In this document: positions 18,125 to 26,451 of the stretch, in pieces
Position numbering within the stretch: position 1 is the stretch's first letter
Layout: every line of letters begins with the position of its first letter
Assembly (NCBI GenBank): GCA_017439665.1
Contig: JAFSIS010000079.1
Location: 1 to 39,692, forward strand
DNA length: 39,692 nt
Direction: 5' to 3'
Origin: Lachnospiraceae bacterium
GTDB taxonomy: Bacteria; Bacillota; Clostridia; Lachnospirales; Lachnospiraceae
Program-made: the position numbers and the translations under genes
Notes under the pieces: model-generated
What the model was told of the DNA's origin: nothing
The model's database searches: none
The model's input: the letters and a program-made list of their open reading frames with translations, nothing else

Positions 18125-18523
18125 ATGATGGGAAAAAATAAGGCAGTGGATTCTCTGGCATCACAGGAGAAGATTAATACGCTGGTCGGAGTTGGGGCAG
18201 TATTTAATGGAGATTTGATTGTACCGGATACAGTACGTGTAGATGGAACCGTCAATGGAAACTGTACCTGTAAGGGAACGTTAATTCTGGGTGTAGAAGG
18301 AAATGTGGTAGGAAACATTCAGGCTCAGAATGTATTTATTTCCGGAAAAGTAAAGGGAGATATCAGCTCTTCGGGAAGACTGGAAATTCTTTCCAGCGGC
18401 CGTGTTGCCGGTGATATTTCGGCAAGAAGACTGGTTATTGATGAGGATGCCTATTTTGACGGCCGTTGTACCATGACCAATGAGAATGCCGGCCAGGGCC
18501 ATAAAGAAGAAAACAAAAAGTAA
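18125..18523 (+). CDS. Bactofilin (polymer-forming cytoskeletal protein)
   Basis: A 132-residue protein whose core (about 25-115) is a right-handed beta-helix of short hydrophobic repeats, such as GDLIVPDTVRVDGTVNG, GNIQAQNVFISGKVKGDI and GRLEILSSGRVAGDI. Bactofilins polymerise without nucleotide and localise wall enzymes. The charged tail after residue 118 is unstructured. AAGGAG precedes two neighbouring ATGs (18125, 18128). It lies 23 bp after the LytM-like gene, which suggests that it recruits that protein. Confidence 0.92.
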   Translation: MMGKNKAVDSLASQEKINTLVGVGAVFNGDLIVPDTVRVDGTVNGNCTCKGTLILGVEGNVVGNIQAQNVFISGKVKGDISSSGRLEILSSGRVAGDISARRLVIDEDAYFDGRCTMTNENAGQGHKEENKK

Positions 18524-18561
18524 TCAGCATTAGTTTTGACCTGTAGGAATGGAGGAAGATT

Positions 18562-19971
18562 ATGGGTGGTTTTTTTGCAGTAGCATCAAAAGAGGATTGT
18601 GTTTTTGACCTGTTTTTTGGGACAGATTATCACTCACACCTGGGAACGCGAAGAGGAGGAATGGCGGTATACAGCAAAAATGGCTTTGACCGTTCAATTC
18701 ACAATATCGAAAATTCTCCATTCAGAACCAAATTTGAAAAGGATGTAACCAAGATGGAGGGAAATCTGGGTATTGGCTGTATTTCCGACTATGAGCCCCA
18801 GCCTCTCATCGTACGCTCGCATCATGGAACATTTTCTTTGATGACGGTAGGAAAAATAAATAATGCAGATAGAATAGTTGATCAGTTTTTAAAGGATGGT
18901 CGGATCCATTTTCTGGAAATGAGTGGTGGAGATATCAATCCAACCGAGTTGGTAGCTGCTATCATTAACCAGCGTGAGAATCTGGTGGAAGGAATCCGTT
19001 ATGCCCAGGAGCTGATCGAGGGCTCCATGACTATGATTATCATGACGGAAAAGGGGATTTATGCTGCCAGGGACAGATTGGGAAGAACACCTGTAGTCAT
19101 CGGAAAGAAGGAGGGAGCTTTCTGTGCCGCCTTTGAATGTTTTGCCTATTTAAATCTGGGTTATACCGATTACCGGGAACTGGGTCCCGGGGAAATTGTG
19201 GTAATGACGCCGGACGAGGTGATTACCCTTTCCCAGCCGGGAACAGAAATGAAGATCTGTACCTTCCTCTGGGTATATTATGGTTATCCTTCTTCTTCCT
19301 ATGAAGGTGTCAGCGTGGAAGAAATGCGCTATAACTGTGGTAAGCTTCTGGCGAATCGGGATGAGGCCCAGGCAGATATCGTTGCGGGAGTACCGGATTC
19401 GGGAACTGCCCATGCTATTGGCTACTCCAATGCCTCAGGAATACCTTTTTCAAGGCCTTTTATTAAATATACACCTACCTGGCCCAGATCCTTTATGCCG
19501 ACCATTCAAAGTAAGCGTAATATGATTGCCAAGATGAAGTTGATTCCTGTGCATGATCTGATCCGTAACCGCAGCCTTCTGTTGATCGACGATTCCATTG
19601 TAAGAGGAACCCAGCTGGGAGAAACTACGGAATTTTTATACCAGAGTGGAGCGAAAGAGGTGCATATCCGACCGGCATGTCCTCCCATTGTTTATGGTTG
19701 TAAATATCTGAATTTTTCCCGGTCCACTTCAGAAATGGATCTGATTTCCCGGAAGATGATGGAACGGATCGAAGGCTGTTCACCGGATGAAAAGGTGGTA
19801 CAGGAATATACGGATCCTGAATCTGAACGGTATGCAAGAATGAATGAAGAAATTCGAAAGAAACTGAATTTTACCTCTTTACGATATCATCGTCTGGATG
19901 ATCTGATCAAGTCGGTGGGTATTTCTCCCTGCAAGCTGTGTACCTATTGCTGGGATGGAAGAGAAGATTAG
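18562..19971 (+). CDS. PurF-like phosphoribosyltransferase lacking the glutaminase nucleophile
   Basis: A 469-residue homologue of amidophosphoribosyltransferase. PurF has Cys as its first mature residue; here the N-terminus is MGGFFAVASKEDC, and the motifs equivalent to GHVRY and HNGN have become GCISDY and VGKINN, so the glutamine site is lost. The PRPP loop LLIDDSIVRGT (340-350) and VPDSG (277-281) are intact. C233, C380, C457 and C460 align by eye with the Fe-S ligands of Bacillus PurF. It may use free ammonia, have another substrate, or be regulatory. SD GGAGGAAG precedes the ATG. It lies between a bactofilin and a TPR protein, not in a pur operon. Confidence 0.85.
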   Translation: MGGFFAVASKEDCVFDLFFGTDYHSHLGTRRGGMAVYSKNGFDRSIHNIENSPFRTKFEKDVTKMEGNLGIGCISDYEPQPLIVRSHHGTFSLMTVGKINNADRIVDQFLKDGRIHFLEMSGGDINPTELVAAIINQRENLVEGIRYAQELIEGSMTMIIMTEKGIYAARDRLGRTPVVIGKKEGAFCAAFECFAYLNLGYTDYRELGPGEIVVMTPDEVITLSQPGTEMKICTFLWVYYGYPSSSYEGVSVEEMRYNCGKLLANRDEAQADIVAGVPDSGTAHAIGYSNASGIPFSRPFIKYTPTWPRSFMPTIQSKRNMIAKMKLIPVHDLIRNRSLLLIDDSIVRGTQLGETTEFLYQSGAKEVHIRPACPPIVYGCKYLNFSRSTSEMDLISRKMMERIEGCSPDEKVVQEYTDPESERYARMNEEIRKKLNFTSLRYHRLDDLIKSVGISPCKLCTYCWDGRED

Positions 19972-19988
19972 AAAGGCTTAATTTTCCG

Positions 19989-21314
19989 ATGGAGAACAAC
20001 AGAGAAACTCTTCGTAAGATGAAGAAAAATAAAAGAAAAAATGTCGTTTTTTTGCAGAAGGCAGGAGTTCTGGCTCTTTTTCTCGCCGTAATTGCGGCAG
20101 GAGTCTATGGGTTTAACCAACTGCCGGGAGTAAAGATCAATAAATTTTTAAAGGAAGCACAGGTGTATCAGGAAGCCAGGGATTATGGTAATGCCCTGGC
20201 CTCCTATGAAAAGGTACTGACCATTGAGTCGGGCACGGTAAAAGCCTATCGTTATATGGCAAATCTTTATCTGGATATGGAAGACTATCAGGCAGCAGAG
20301 GAGATTCTGTATAAGGGTCTGGAGGAAACACAGGATAAGGAAATTCAGGAAACCTGGCTTACGGTGAAATATAATGAGTCAGTCAATGAGCTGAACGAAG
20401 AACGTGCAGATTTTTATACGGTGGAAAGGCTGCTGGAGATTCTGGAAAATGACGAGGAAAAGGCCAGTGTATATGAATTGATGGAGACCTGCTATAACCG
20501 TCTGTTGGCAATGACCGATGAAGAAGGGATTAACTCTATTCTGATTTCTGACCAAGAGGGATTTGGCTATGAGGCTTATCAGAAATTGGTTGAAAAAATG
20601 CTTTCTCTCTATCAGAAAAGCGGTAAAGACGAACTGAAGCAGCAGTTGATCAATTATACCGGCCTTCAGGCTGAAAAGCTGGCTTTTACTCCGGAGGATA
20701 TGCTTTCCTATAAGGAACTGGTAAAAAAGGTGGATGAGGCACTGGGAAGCGATGAGCTTAAACAGCTGCTTGGCTGCCTGGAAAAACATACTCAGATAGA
20801 TGCACTGTTTAGTCCTCTTTTGCAGGAGTTTGAGGCCGGAAATTATGAAGTGGCAAGAGACTTTCTTGTCAGTGATGAGTATGTTGCCATCCGGAATGCC
20901 TTTATCGAAGAAACTATGGAGTATTGGCAGGGTGAAACCTATATCCCGGTCAGCGGTATAGGGGTTTATCTCCATTACGCAGACGGAAACTGGGGTTTTT
21001 CCTATATGGATGAGGAAGATGAAGTGGCCAGACAAGGTTATATTAAGGTTTGGGGCTTTAAATGGCTGGATAATGGTCATCAGAGAACTGCCCTCAGCTA
21101 CGTTCCCGTCAGTGAAGGTGATGAGTATTATCCTTTGACGGAATATTGTATGATGTATTGGTGGTCCACTCCCGTAAATATGGAGCTGACAGTGGATACC
21201 TATGCCAGAATGAATTTCCGTTTTGAGGAAAATACTTATACTGAAGAAGGAAAAACCACCAGGGCCATTAATGATTGGGGCGGAAAATATGAGTATAAGG
21301 ACACCTATGAATAA
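19989..21314 (+). CDS. TPR-containing membrane-anchored protein
   Basis: A 441-residue protein: basic N-terminus, one TM helix (about 20-40: VLALFLAVIAAGVYGF), then helical TPR-like repeats with A/G pattern (YQEARDYGNALASYEKVL, YRYMANLYLDMEDYQAAEEIL), then further helices and a C-terminal WGFSYMD...GYIKVWGFKWLD segment of unknown fold. The bulk is probably extracytoplasmic. ATG 19989 is favoured by AAAGG 11 nt upstream; ATG 20019 is an alternative. It follows the PurF-like gene by 17 bp and overlaps thiN by 8 bp, so one transcript is likely. Confidence 0.75.
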   Translation: MENNRETLRKMKKNKRKNVVFLQKAGVLALFLAVIAAGVYGFNQLPGVKINKFLKEAQVYQEARDYGNALASYEKVLTIESGTVKAYRYMANLYLDMEDYQAAEEILYKGLEETQDKEIQETWLTVKYNESVNELNEERADFYTVERLLEILENDEEKASVYELMETCYNRLLAMTDEEGINSILISDQEGFGYEAYQKLVEKMLSLYQKSGKDELKQQLINYTGLQAEKLAFTPEDMLSYKELVKKVDEALGSDELKQLLGCLEKHTQIDALFSPLLQEFEAGNYEVARDFLVSDEYVAIRNAFIEETMEYWQGETYIPVSGIGVYLHYADGNWGFSYMDEEDEVARQGYIKVWGFKWLDNGHQRTALSYVPVSEGDEYYPLTEYCMMYWWSTPVNMELTVDTYARMNFRFEENTYTEEGKTTRAINDWGGKYEYKDTYE

Positions 21315-22044
21315 AACTGAAGGAAAATGTATTTTGATTGGAGCCGGAGATTTAACGATTTCCGGCATTCCTGTTGGTGAAGAGGATCTGTGTATTGCTG
21401 TAGACGGGGGATTTTCCTACTGTAAGCTGTTGGGAATTGAACCTCACTATGTGTTGGGTGATTTTGATTCTCTGGGAATGGGAATGGTTGGTTCTGATGG
21501 CTCTGAGACCATGGAAGAAACGGATGCTTCAGAAGAGTTTGTGGCTTTGAAAAAGCGGAATACCCCGGAGGAGGAATTGGCGGAATACGAGAGAATCCAT
21601 CCGGGAAGAGTCATCCGGATTCCCAAAGAGAAGGATGATACGGATATGCTGGCTGCCCTTCGTCTGGGACTTGAACGGGGGTATCGGAGCTTCCATCTGT
21701 ATGGAGGAAGCGGCGGCAGACTGGAGCATACCATTGCCAATATCCAGTGCCTGCTCTATTTAAAGGAGCAGGGGGCTACGGGCTATATGATGGATGGTAC
21801 CGGAATGATCCTGGTGGCAAAGGAGGAGGCGGTCAGCTTTCAGGAAAGCCTGGAGGGCTATTTATCTCTTTTTTCCCTGGGAGAAAAGGCTGAGGTCTCC
21901 ATTGAGAGGATGAAATATCCTCTGGATCACTATGAGGTGACCAACAGCTTTCCCATCGGCATCAGTAATGAATTTATCGGGGAAAAAGGATGTATCACAG
22001 TCCACAAAGGAGCAGTGGTAATCATCATCAGCTGGGTGGAATGA
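21307..22044 (+). CDS. thiN: Thiamine pyrophosphokinase
   Basis: Makes thiamine diphosphate from thiamine and ATP. The 245 residues contain the family motifs IAVDGGFSYC, YVLGDFDSLG, KEKDDTDMLAALRLG, GGSGGRLEHTIANIQ and the C-terminal NEFIGEKGCITVHKG. There is an insertion of about 25 acidic residues after GDFDSLG. ATG 21307 overlaps the upstream stop by 8 nt, with AAGGA before it, which indicates translational coupling. In most Firmicutes thiN follows rpe/rsgA, so this neighbourhood is different. Confidence 0.93.
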   Translation: MNKTEGKCILIGAGDLTISGIPVGEEDLCIAVDGGFSYCKLLGIEPHYVLGDFDSLGMGMVGSDGSETMEETDASEEFVALKKRNTPEEELAEYERIHPGRVIRIPKEKDDTDMLAALRLGLERGYRSFHLYGGSGGRLEHTIANIQCLLYLKEQGATGYMMDGTGMILVAKEEAVSFQESLEGYLSLFSLGEKAEVSIERMKYPLDHYEVTNSFPIGISNEFIGEKGCITVHKGAVVIIISWVE

Positions 22045-22052
22045 CCTGTTTT

Positions 22053-23219
22053 TTATGTATAGGAGTGTTCCATCTGGATGACCACATAATAGCTTTGATC
22101 TAGCTCCCAGACCCTTTTCTGGATTTCCTCCAGTAGCAGGGATTTGCTCATTTTGTAACGATAGGGGAGTACCATATCAAAAATAATGTTGGTATGAGTA
22201 TTCCCTTTTACTATGCGAAAATCATGCATATGCAGAGAGTCATCGATAGAAAGAAGGATGTCATGGATTCTGTCCTTCCACAGGTCCACATCCGGATCTT
22301 CTGTAACGATGGGATCCATGTGGATTACGGCCTCGCAGCTTAACTGTCGGTTCAGCGTCTGTTCCAGGCGGTCGATCATATCATGGATTTCCAGAATATC
22401 ACCGGCAGCAGAAACCTCTGCATGAAGAGAGATGATCAGTCGGCCGGGGCCGTAATCGTGGACGATCAGATCATGCATCCCCAGAACTCCTTCCGTGGAG
22501 AGGACGATCTGCTGTACCCGTTCCACGAATTCTGCTGCAGGAGCCTGCCCAAGGAGGGGATCGATGGTATCCCGGGCAGCCGTAAAGCCGGCATAGATAA
22601 TGAAAAGACCCACCAGGACACCACAGTAGCCGTCAATCTGCCAATGGAAGAAATACTGTACCAGACTGGCAACAAGGACCACGATGGTGGTAATGGTATC
22701 ACTCAGACTATCGGTAGCGGTTGCCTTCATGGCAGAGCTGCTGATTTTTTTTCCTATCTGATAATTGTAATGGGCCATGTAAAGCTTTACCAGAATGGAG
22801 GCAAGAAGGATCATCAGGGTAAGAAAGCTGAAGATGGTTTCCTCCGGCTGCAGGATTTTTTTGACGGAAGAGACGATCAGTTCATAGCCCATTAATAAAA
22901 TAGCACCTGCTATGATAAGTCCGGAAAGATATTCGATCCTTCCGTGGCCAAAGGGATGATCTATATCGGCCTCCTGACCGGACATTTTAAAGCCTGCAAG
23001 GGTGATGAAGGAGGAGCCTGCGTCGGAAAGGTTATTGAAGGCATCCGCGGTAATGGAAATGGAGTTGCTGATGGTTCCTGCCAGGAATTTTCCCAGAAAC
23101 AGGAGGACATTCAGAAAAATCCCCAGGCCTCCGCAGAGCATGCCGTAGGCCTGCCGTACCTGTGGCGAAGCCGTATTTTCCCTGTCTTTTATCCAAAGTC
23201 TGCTTAAAAGTCCGATCAT
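22053..23219 (-). CDS. Cation diffusion facilitator, probable Mn(II) exporter
   Basis: A 388-residue CDF transporter: six TM helices, then a cytoplasmic ferredoxin-like domain and a second, C-terminal metal/dimer domain. The substrate site reads N62-x3-D66 (TM2, NNLSD) and D170-x3-D174 (TM5, DSLSD). Zn exporters have His in TM5; N/D with D-x3-D is the pattern of Mn exporters such as MntE. The metal is an inference. HPFGHGRIEYL is the conserved loop. ATG 23219 follows AGGAGG. The gene ends 8 bp from thiN on the opposite strand with no terminator between. Confidence 0.9.
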   Translation of the reverse strand: MIGLLSRLWIKDRENTASPQVRQAYGMLCGGLGIFLNVLLFLGKFLAGTISNSISITADAFNNLSDAGSSFITLAGFKMSGQEADIDHPFGHGRIEYLSGLIIAGAILLMGYELIVSSVKKILQPEETIFSFLTLMILLASILVKLYMAHYNYQIGKKISSSAMKATATDSLSDTITTIVVLVASLVQYFFHWQIDGYCGVLVGLFIIYAGFTAARDTIDPLLGQAPAAEFVERVQQIVLSTEGVLGMHDLIVHDYGPGRLIISLHAEVSAAGDILEIHDMIDRLEQTLNRQLSCEAVIHMDPIVTEDPDVDLWKDRIHDILLSIDDSLHMHDFRIVKGNTHTNIIFDMVLPYRYKMSKSLLLEEIQKRVWELDQSYYVVIQMEHSYT

Positions 23220-23253
23220 GTCTGTTCCTCCTGTGGCCACTCAACTAAACTAC

Positions 23254-23283
23254 AGTTTATCGCATCACACCGCCTTTTGACAA
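23254..23283 (-). promoter_or_regulatory. Predicted promoter of the CDF gene
   Basis: On the minus strand, TTGTCA (plus 23278-23283), 18-bp spacer, TAAACT (plus 23254-23259). Confidence 0.5.
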
Positions 23284-23338
23284 GGGGATATGAGGGGTGG
23301 GAGAGGACAGGCATTTCTGAGAAAAAGCACAATCACTA

Positions 23339-23368
23339 TTGCCTAAATTCCACCTTCGGTGGTATACT
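23339..23368 (+). promoter_or_regulatory. Predicted promoter of gpmI
   Basis: TTGCCT (23339-23344), 18-bp spacer, TATACT (23363-23368). The spacer contains the small inverted repeat CCACC-TTC-GGTGG (23350-23362). Confidence 0.45.
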
Positions 23369-23434
23369 ACAAAAGGTTAAGTTTGACAAAAGGCTAACAA
23401 AGCTTGACCCAAGAAAAGTATGGAGGAGAAAGAG

Positions 23435-24976
23435 ATGAGTAAGAAACCCACCGTATTAATGATTCTGGATGGTTATGGATTAAATGCAAAACAGGAACAT
23501 AATGCCATTGCATTGGCAAAAACACCTGTTATGGATAAATTGATGGCAGAATGTCCCTTTGTAAAAGGAAATGCCAGCGGAATGGCAGTAGGCCTTCCCG
23601 ACGGGCAGATGGGAAATTCAGAGGTTGGACACCTGAATATGGGGGCTGGTCGTATCGTTTATCAGGAGTTGACCAGGATTACCAAGGAGATTCAGGACGG
23701 AACCTTTTTTGAGAATCCTGCCCTGCTTCATGCTGTGGAGAATTGTAAGAAAAATGATTCTGCCCTTCACCTGTTCGGACTTTTATCGGATGGTGGTGTG
23801 CACAGCCACAATACCCATTTGTACGGACTTTTAGAGCTGGCAAAACGCAACGGTCTTTCTAAGGTGTATGTGCATTGTTTCCTGGACGGAAGGGATACCC
23901 CGCCCGCCAGTGGAAAAGGCTTTGCCCAGGAGCTGGAAGCAGAAATGGCCAAAATCGGCGTAGGAGAGATCGCTTCTGTGATGGGCCGCTATTATGCCAT
24001 GGACAGAGATAATAACTATGACAGGGTGAAGCTGGCCTATGATGCCCTGACCAGAGGAGAGGGAAATCGGGGAATCTCCGGCCCGGCAGCGATCCAGGCT
24101 TCCTATGATGCAGACAAGACGGATGAATTCGTTATGCCTACGGTTGTAGAGAAAAATGGTACACCTGTTGCCCTGATCCAGGATAAGGATTCTGTAATCT
24201 TTTTTAATTTCCGCCCTGACCGTGCAAGAGAGATCACCAGAGCCTTTTGTGATGATGATTTCAAGGGCTTTGAACGTGATCGGCTGGAGCTTGTTTTCGT
24301 CTGCTTCTCGGATTATGATCCTACCATTCCCAATAAGGAGGTGGCCTTCCACAAGATTTCTGTGGAGAATACCTTTGGTGAGTGGCTGGCAGCAAATAAT
24401 ATGACCCAGGCAAGGATTGCGGAAACGGAGAAATATGCCCATGTAACCTTTTTCTTTAACGGAGGGGTAGAGGAGCCCAATGCAGGAGAAGACCGATTCC
24501 TGGTAAATTCTCCCAAGGATGTGGCTACTTATGATCTGAAGCCTGAGATGAGTGCCTATGAGGTATGTGATCGTCTTGTGGAAGCCATCACCGGTGGAAA
24601 ATATGATGTTATTATTATCAATTTTGCCAACCCCGATATGGTAGGTCATACGGGAGTGGAGCCTGCAGCCATCAAGGCAATTGAAGCGGTGGATGAATGT
24701 ATTGGAAAAGCGGTGGATGCCTTAAAGAGTGTAGAGGGAACCATGTTTATCTGTGCAGACCATGGCAATGCGGAGCAGATGATCGATGAGGAGACGGGAG
24801 CGCCCTTTACCGCTCATACCACCAATGAAGTGCCCTTCATTCTGGTAAATTATGACCCTGCCTATACCTTGAGAGAGGGAGGATGTCTGGCAGATATCGT
24901 GCCCACCCTGATCCGGATCATGGGTAAGGAGCAACCGGTGGAGATGACCGGAAAATCTCTGCTGATTAAAAAATAA
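23435..24976 (+). CDS. gpmI: 2,3-bisphosphoglycerate-independent phosphoglycerate mutase
   Basis: Interconverts 3- and 2-phosphoglycerate in glycolysis with two Mn ions. The 513 residues match the family: LMILDGYGLN (metal Asp), GQMGNSEVGHLNMGAGR with the nucleophilic Ser, HCFLDGRDTPP, GRYYAMDRDNN, and ADHGNAEQM near the end. ATG 23435 is used because GGAGGA precedes it; ATG 23420 lies upstream of that SD. Unlike in many Firmicutes it is not next to tpiA or eno but keeps the same order. Confidence 0.98.
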   Translation: MSKKPTVLMILDGYGLNAKQEHNAIALAKTPVMDKLMAECPFVKGNASGMAVGLPDGQMGNSEVGHLNMGAGRIVYQELTRITKEIQDGTFFENPALLHAVENCKKNDSALHLFGLLSDGGVHSHNTHLYGLLELAKRNGLSKVYVHCFLDGRDTPPASGKGFAQELEAEMAKIGVGEIASVMGRYYAMDRDNNYDRVKLAYDALTRGEGNRGISGPAAIQASYDADKTDEFVMPTVVEKNGTPVALIQDKDSVIFFNFRPDRAREITRAFCDDDFKGFERDRLELVFVCFSDYDPTIPNKEVAFHKISVENTFGEWLAANNMTQARIAETEKYAHVTFFFNGGVEEPNAGEDRFLVNSPKDVATYDLKPEMSAYEVCDRLVEAITGGKYDVIIINFANPDMVGHTGVEPAAIKAIEAVDECIGKAVDALKSVEGTMFICADHGNAEQMIDEETGAPFTAHTTNEVPFILVNYDPAYTLREGGCLADIVPTLIRIMGKEQPVEMTGKSLLIKK

Positions 24977-25003
24977 ATATTCTGCGACAGCGATATAAGC
25001 ATA

Positions 25004-25058
25004 AAAAAAGTCGCTTATACGGTAATTCCCGGGGAAGGGCTGTATAAGTGACTTTTTT
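25004..25058 (+). terminator. Intrinsic terminator of gpmI
   Basis: AAAAAAGTCGCTTATAC pairs with GTATAAGTGACTTTTTT (one G-T wobble). A- and T-tracts on both sides suggest bidirectional use. Confidence 0.85.
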
Positions 25059-25114
25059 ATTTTAAACAAAGATTCTTCATTTGAAAAGTGCAACTTGTAT
25101 TTAGAAAAAAAGAT

Positions 25115-25174
25115 TTGACAAAAACATATGCAAAATGTATACTTAGTGTACTATGAATAATAATACACTAAGTA
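25115..25174 (+). promoter_or_regulatory. Promoter and palindromic operator of the GntR-ABC operon
   Basis: TTGACA (25115-25120), 17-bp spacer, TATACT (25138-25143). A perfect 11-bp inverted repeat, TACTTAGTGTA and TACACTAAGTA, covers 25140-25150 and 25164-25174 and overlaps the -10 and predicted start site. Its core AGTGTA-N13-TACACT matches, as far as I recall, the operator described for Bacillus YtrA. Autorepression by the GntR protein just downstream is inferred. Confidence 0.8.
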
Positions 25175-25192
25175 TTGTAGAGAGGAGGAGAC

Positions 25193-25549
25193 ATGATTGT
25201 TTTGGATTTAAAGGATGCCAGACCTTTATATGAACAGATCGTGGAAAGGTTCAAGCATTTGATTCTGTGCGGAGCCCTGCCGGAAGACGACAAGCTTCCC
25301 TCCGTAAGGAACCTTGCTATGGAATTATCCATAAATCCCAATACGATCCAGAAAGCATATGCTGAACTGGAACGGCAGGGATTTATCTATACGGTGAAGG
25401 GAAGAGGCAATTTCGTTTCCTCCAGCCAAAGTCTGAGGGAAGCCAGAAAAGAAGAGATCAGACAGCAGCTTAAGAGCCTGATCAGGGAGGGAGAGATGAT
25501 TGGTTTTTCCAGGGAAGAAATGATTAAGTTTATGGGGGAGGAACTATGA
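25193..25549 (+). CDS. GntR-family regulator, YtrA type
   Basis: A 118-residue repressor: winged helix-turn-helix (about 10-75: LYEQIVERFKHLILCGALPEDDKLPSVRNLA split by family pattern, SINPNTIQKAYAELERQGFIYTVKGRGNFV) and a short helical tail of about 40 residues. The short tail without a ligand domain is characteristic of the YtrA subfamily, which controls ABC transporter operons. GGAGGAG precedes the ATG. It overlaps the ABC ATPase start by 4 nt (ATGA), so the two are co-translated. Confidence 0.93.
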   Translation: MIVLDLKDARPLYEQIVERFKHLILCGALPEDDKLPSVRNLAMELSINPNTIQKAYAELERQGFIYTVKGRGNFVSSSQSLREARKEEIRQQLKSLIREGEMIGFSREEMIKFMGEEL

Positions 25550-26451
25550 TTACCTTAGAAAATGTATCCAAGAGATTTGAGGATGTCTGGGCAGTGGACA
25601 ATGTATCACTGACCATGCAGGAGGGCAGCGTATTTGGTCTGATCGGTACCAATGGAGCAGGAAAGACAACCATGCTTCGAATGGTGACGGGAATTATGCG
25701 TCCGGACAGTGGCAGGATCTTAATTGATGAAAAACCTGTATTTAATCAGGAGCAGGCGATCAGGGAGTTCTATTTTATCCCCGATGAGCCTTTCTTTTTC
25801 CGTAATGCGACACCAAGGGATATGGAAAAATATCTGGCAACGGTCTATGAGGAGTTTGCTTCTTTGCCTTTTTATGAGTATCTGGAAAAATTCGGACTGC
25901 CCAGAGAGAAGAAGATTTCTACCTTTTCCAAGGGAATGCAGAAGCAGCTTGCCATTATCTGCGGACTCTGTTCCAATACAAAGTATCTGATCTGTGATGA
26001 GACCTTTGACGGGCTGGATCCGGTAATGCGACAGGGGATCAAGAGTATTCTGGCAAACCACATGGACCAGAGAGGACTTACCCCCATTATTGCTTCTCAT
26101 AATTTGAGAGAATTAGAGGATATCTGTGACCATATCGGTCTTTTGCATAAAGGCGGAGTTCTGCTTTCTAAGGACTTGTTGGATATGAAATGCAATATTC
26201 AGAAAATTCAGTGTGTATTTGCAACCGAAGAGGAGGCAGATAAGGCAAGACAGCAGATGGATATCCTGCAGATGGATAAAAGAGGAATGCTATATACCAT
26301 TACCGCCAGGGGGCCAAGAGAGGAGATCATGGCTTACTTTGCAGGATTGGACACGGTATTTTATGAGGTACTGCCCTTGTCTCTGGAGGAAATCTTTATC
26401 AGTGAAACGGAGGTAGTTGGTTATGACATCAAGAAAATTGTTTTTAACTGA
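25546..26451 (+). CDS. ABC transporter ATP-binding protein
   Basis: A 301-residue nucleotide-binding subunit. Walker A is GTNGAGKTT (34-42), the signature is FSKGMQKQ (about 128-135), Walker B/catalytic is YLICDETFDGLDP and the H-loop is IASHNL. The C-terminal 80 residues form an accessory domain found in YtrB/EcsA-like exporters. It is encoded between its GntR regulator and the permease and overlaps both genes, so the three form one unit. Confidence 0.95.
   Translation: MITLENVSKRFEDVWAVDNVSLTMQEGSVFGLIGTNGAGKTTMLRMVTGIMRPDSGRILIDEKPVFNQEQAIREFYFIPDEPFFFRNATPRDMEKYLATVYEEFASLPFYEYLEKFGLPREKKISTFSKGMQKQLAIICGLCSNTKYLICDETFDGLDPVMRQGIKSILANHMDQRGLTPIIASHNLRELEDICDHIGLLHKGGVLLSKDLLDMKCNIQKIQCVFATEEEADKARQQMDILQMDKRGMLYTITARGPREEIMAYFAGLDTVFYEVLPLSLEEIFISETEVVGYDIKKIVFN

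Noticed and set aside
18562..19971. Simple annotation as the housekeeping purF
   Set aside because: The N-terminal catalytic Cys and the glutamine-binding motifs are missing and no pur genes are nearby.
20379..21368. 329-residue open frame on the minus strand
   Set aside because: Antisense to the TPR gene and the thiN start; no SD or domain, and composition typical of a shadow.
23831..24649. 272-residue open frame on the minus strand
   Set aside because: Antisense to gpmI; it is a codon-bias shadow without recognisable domains.
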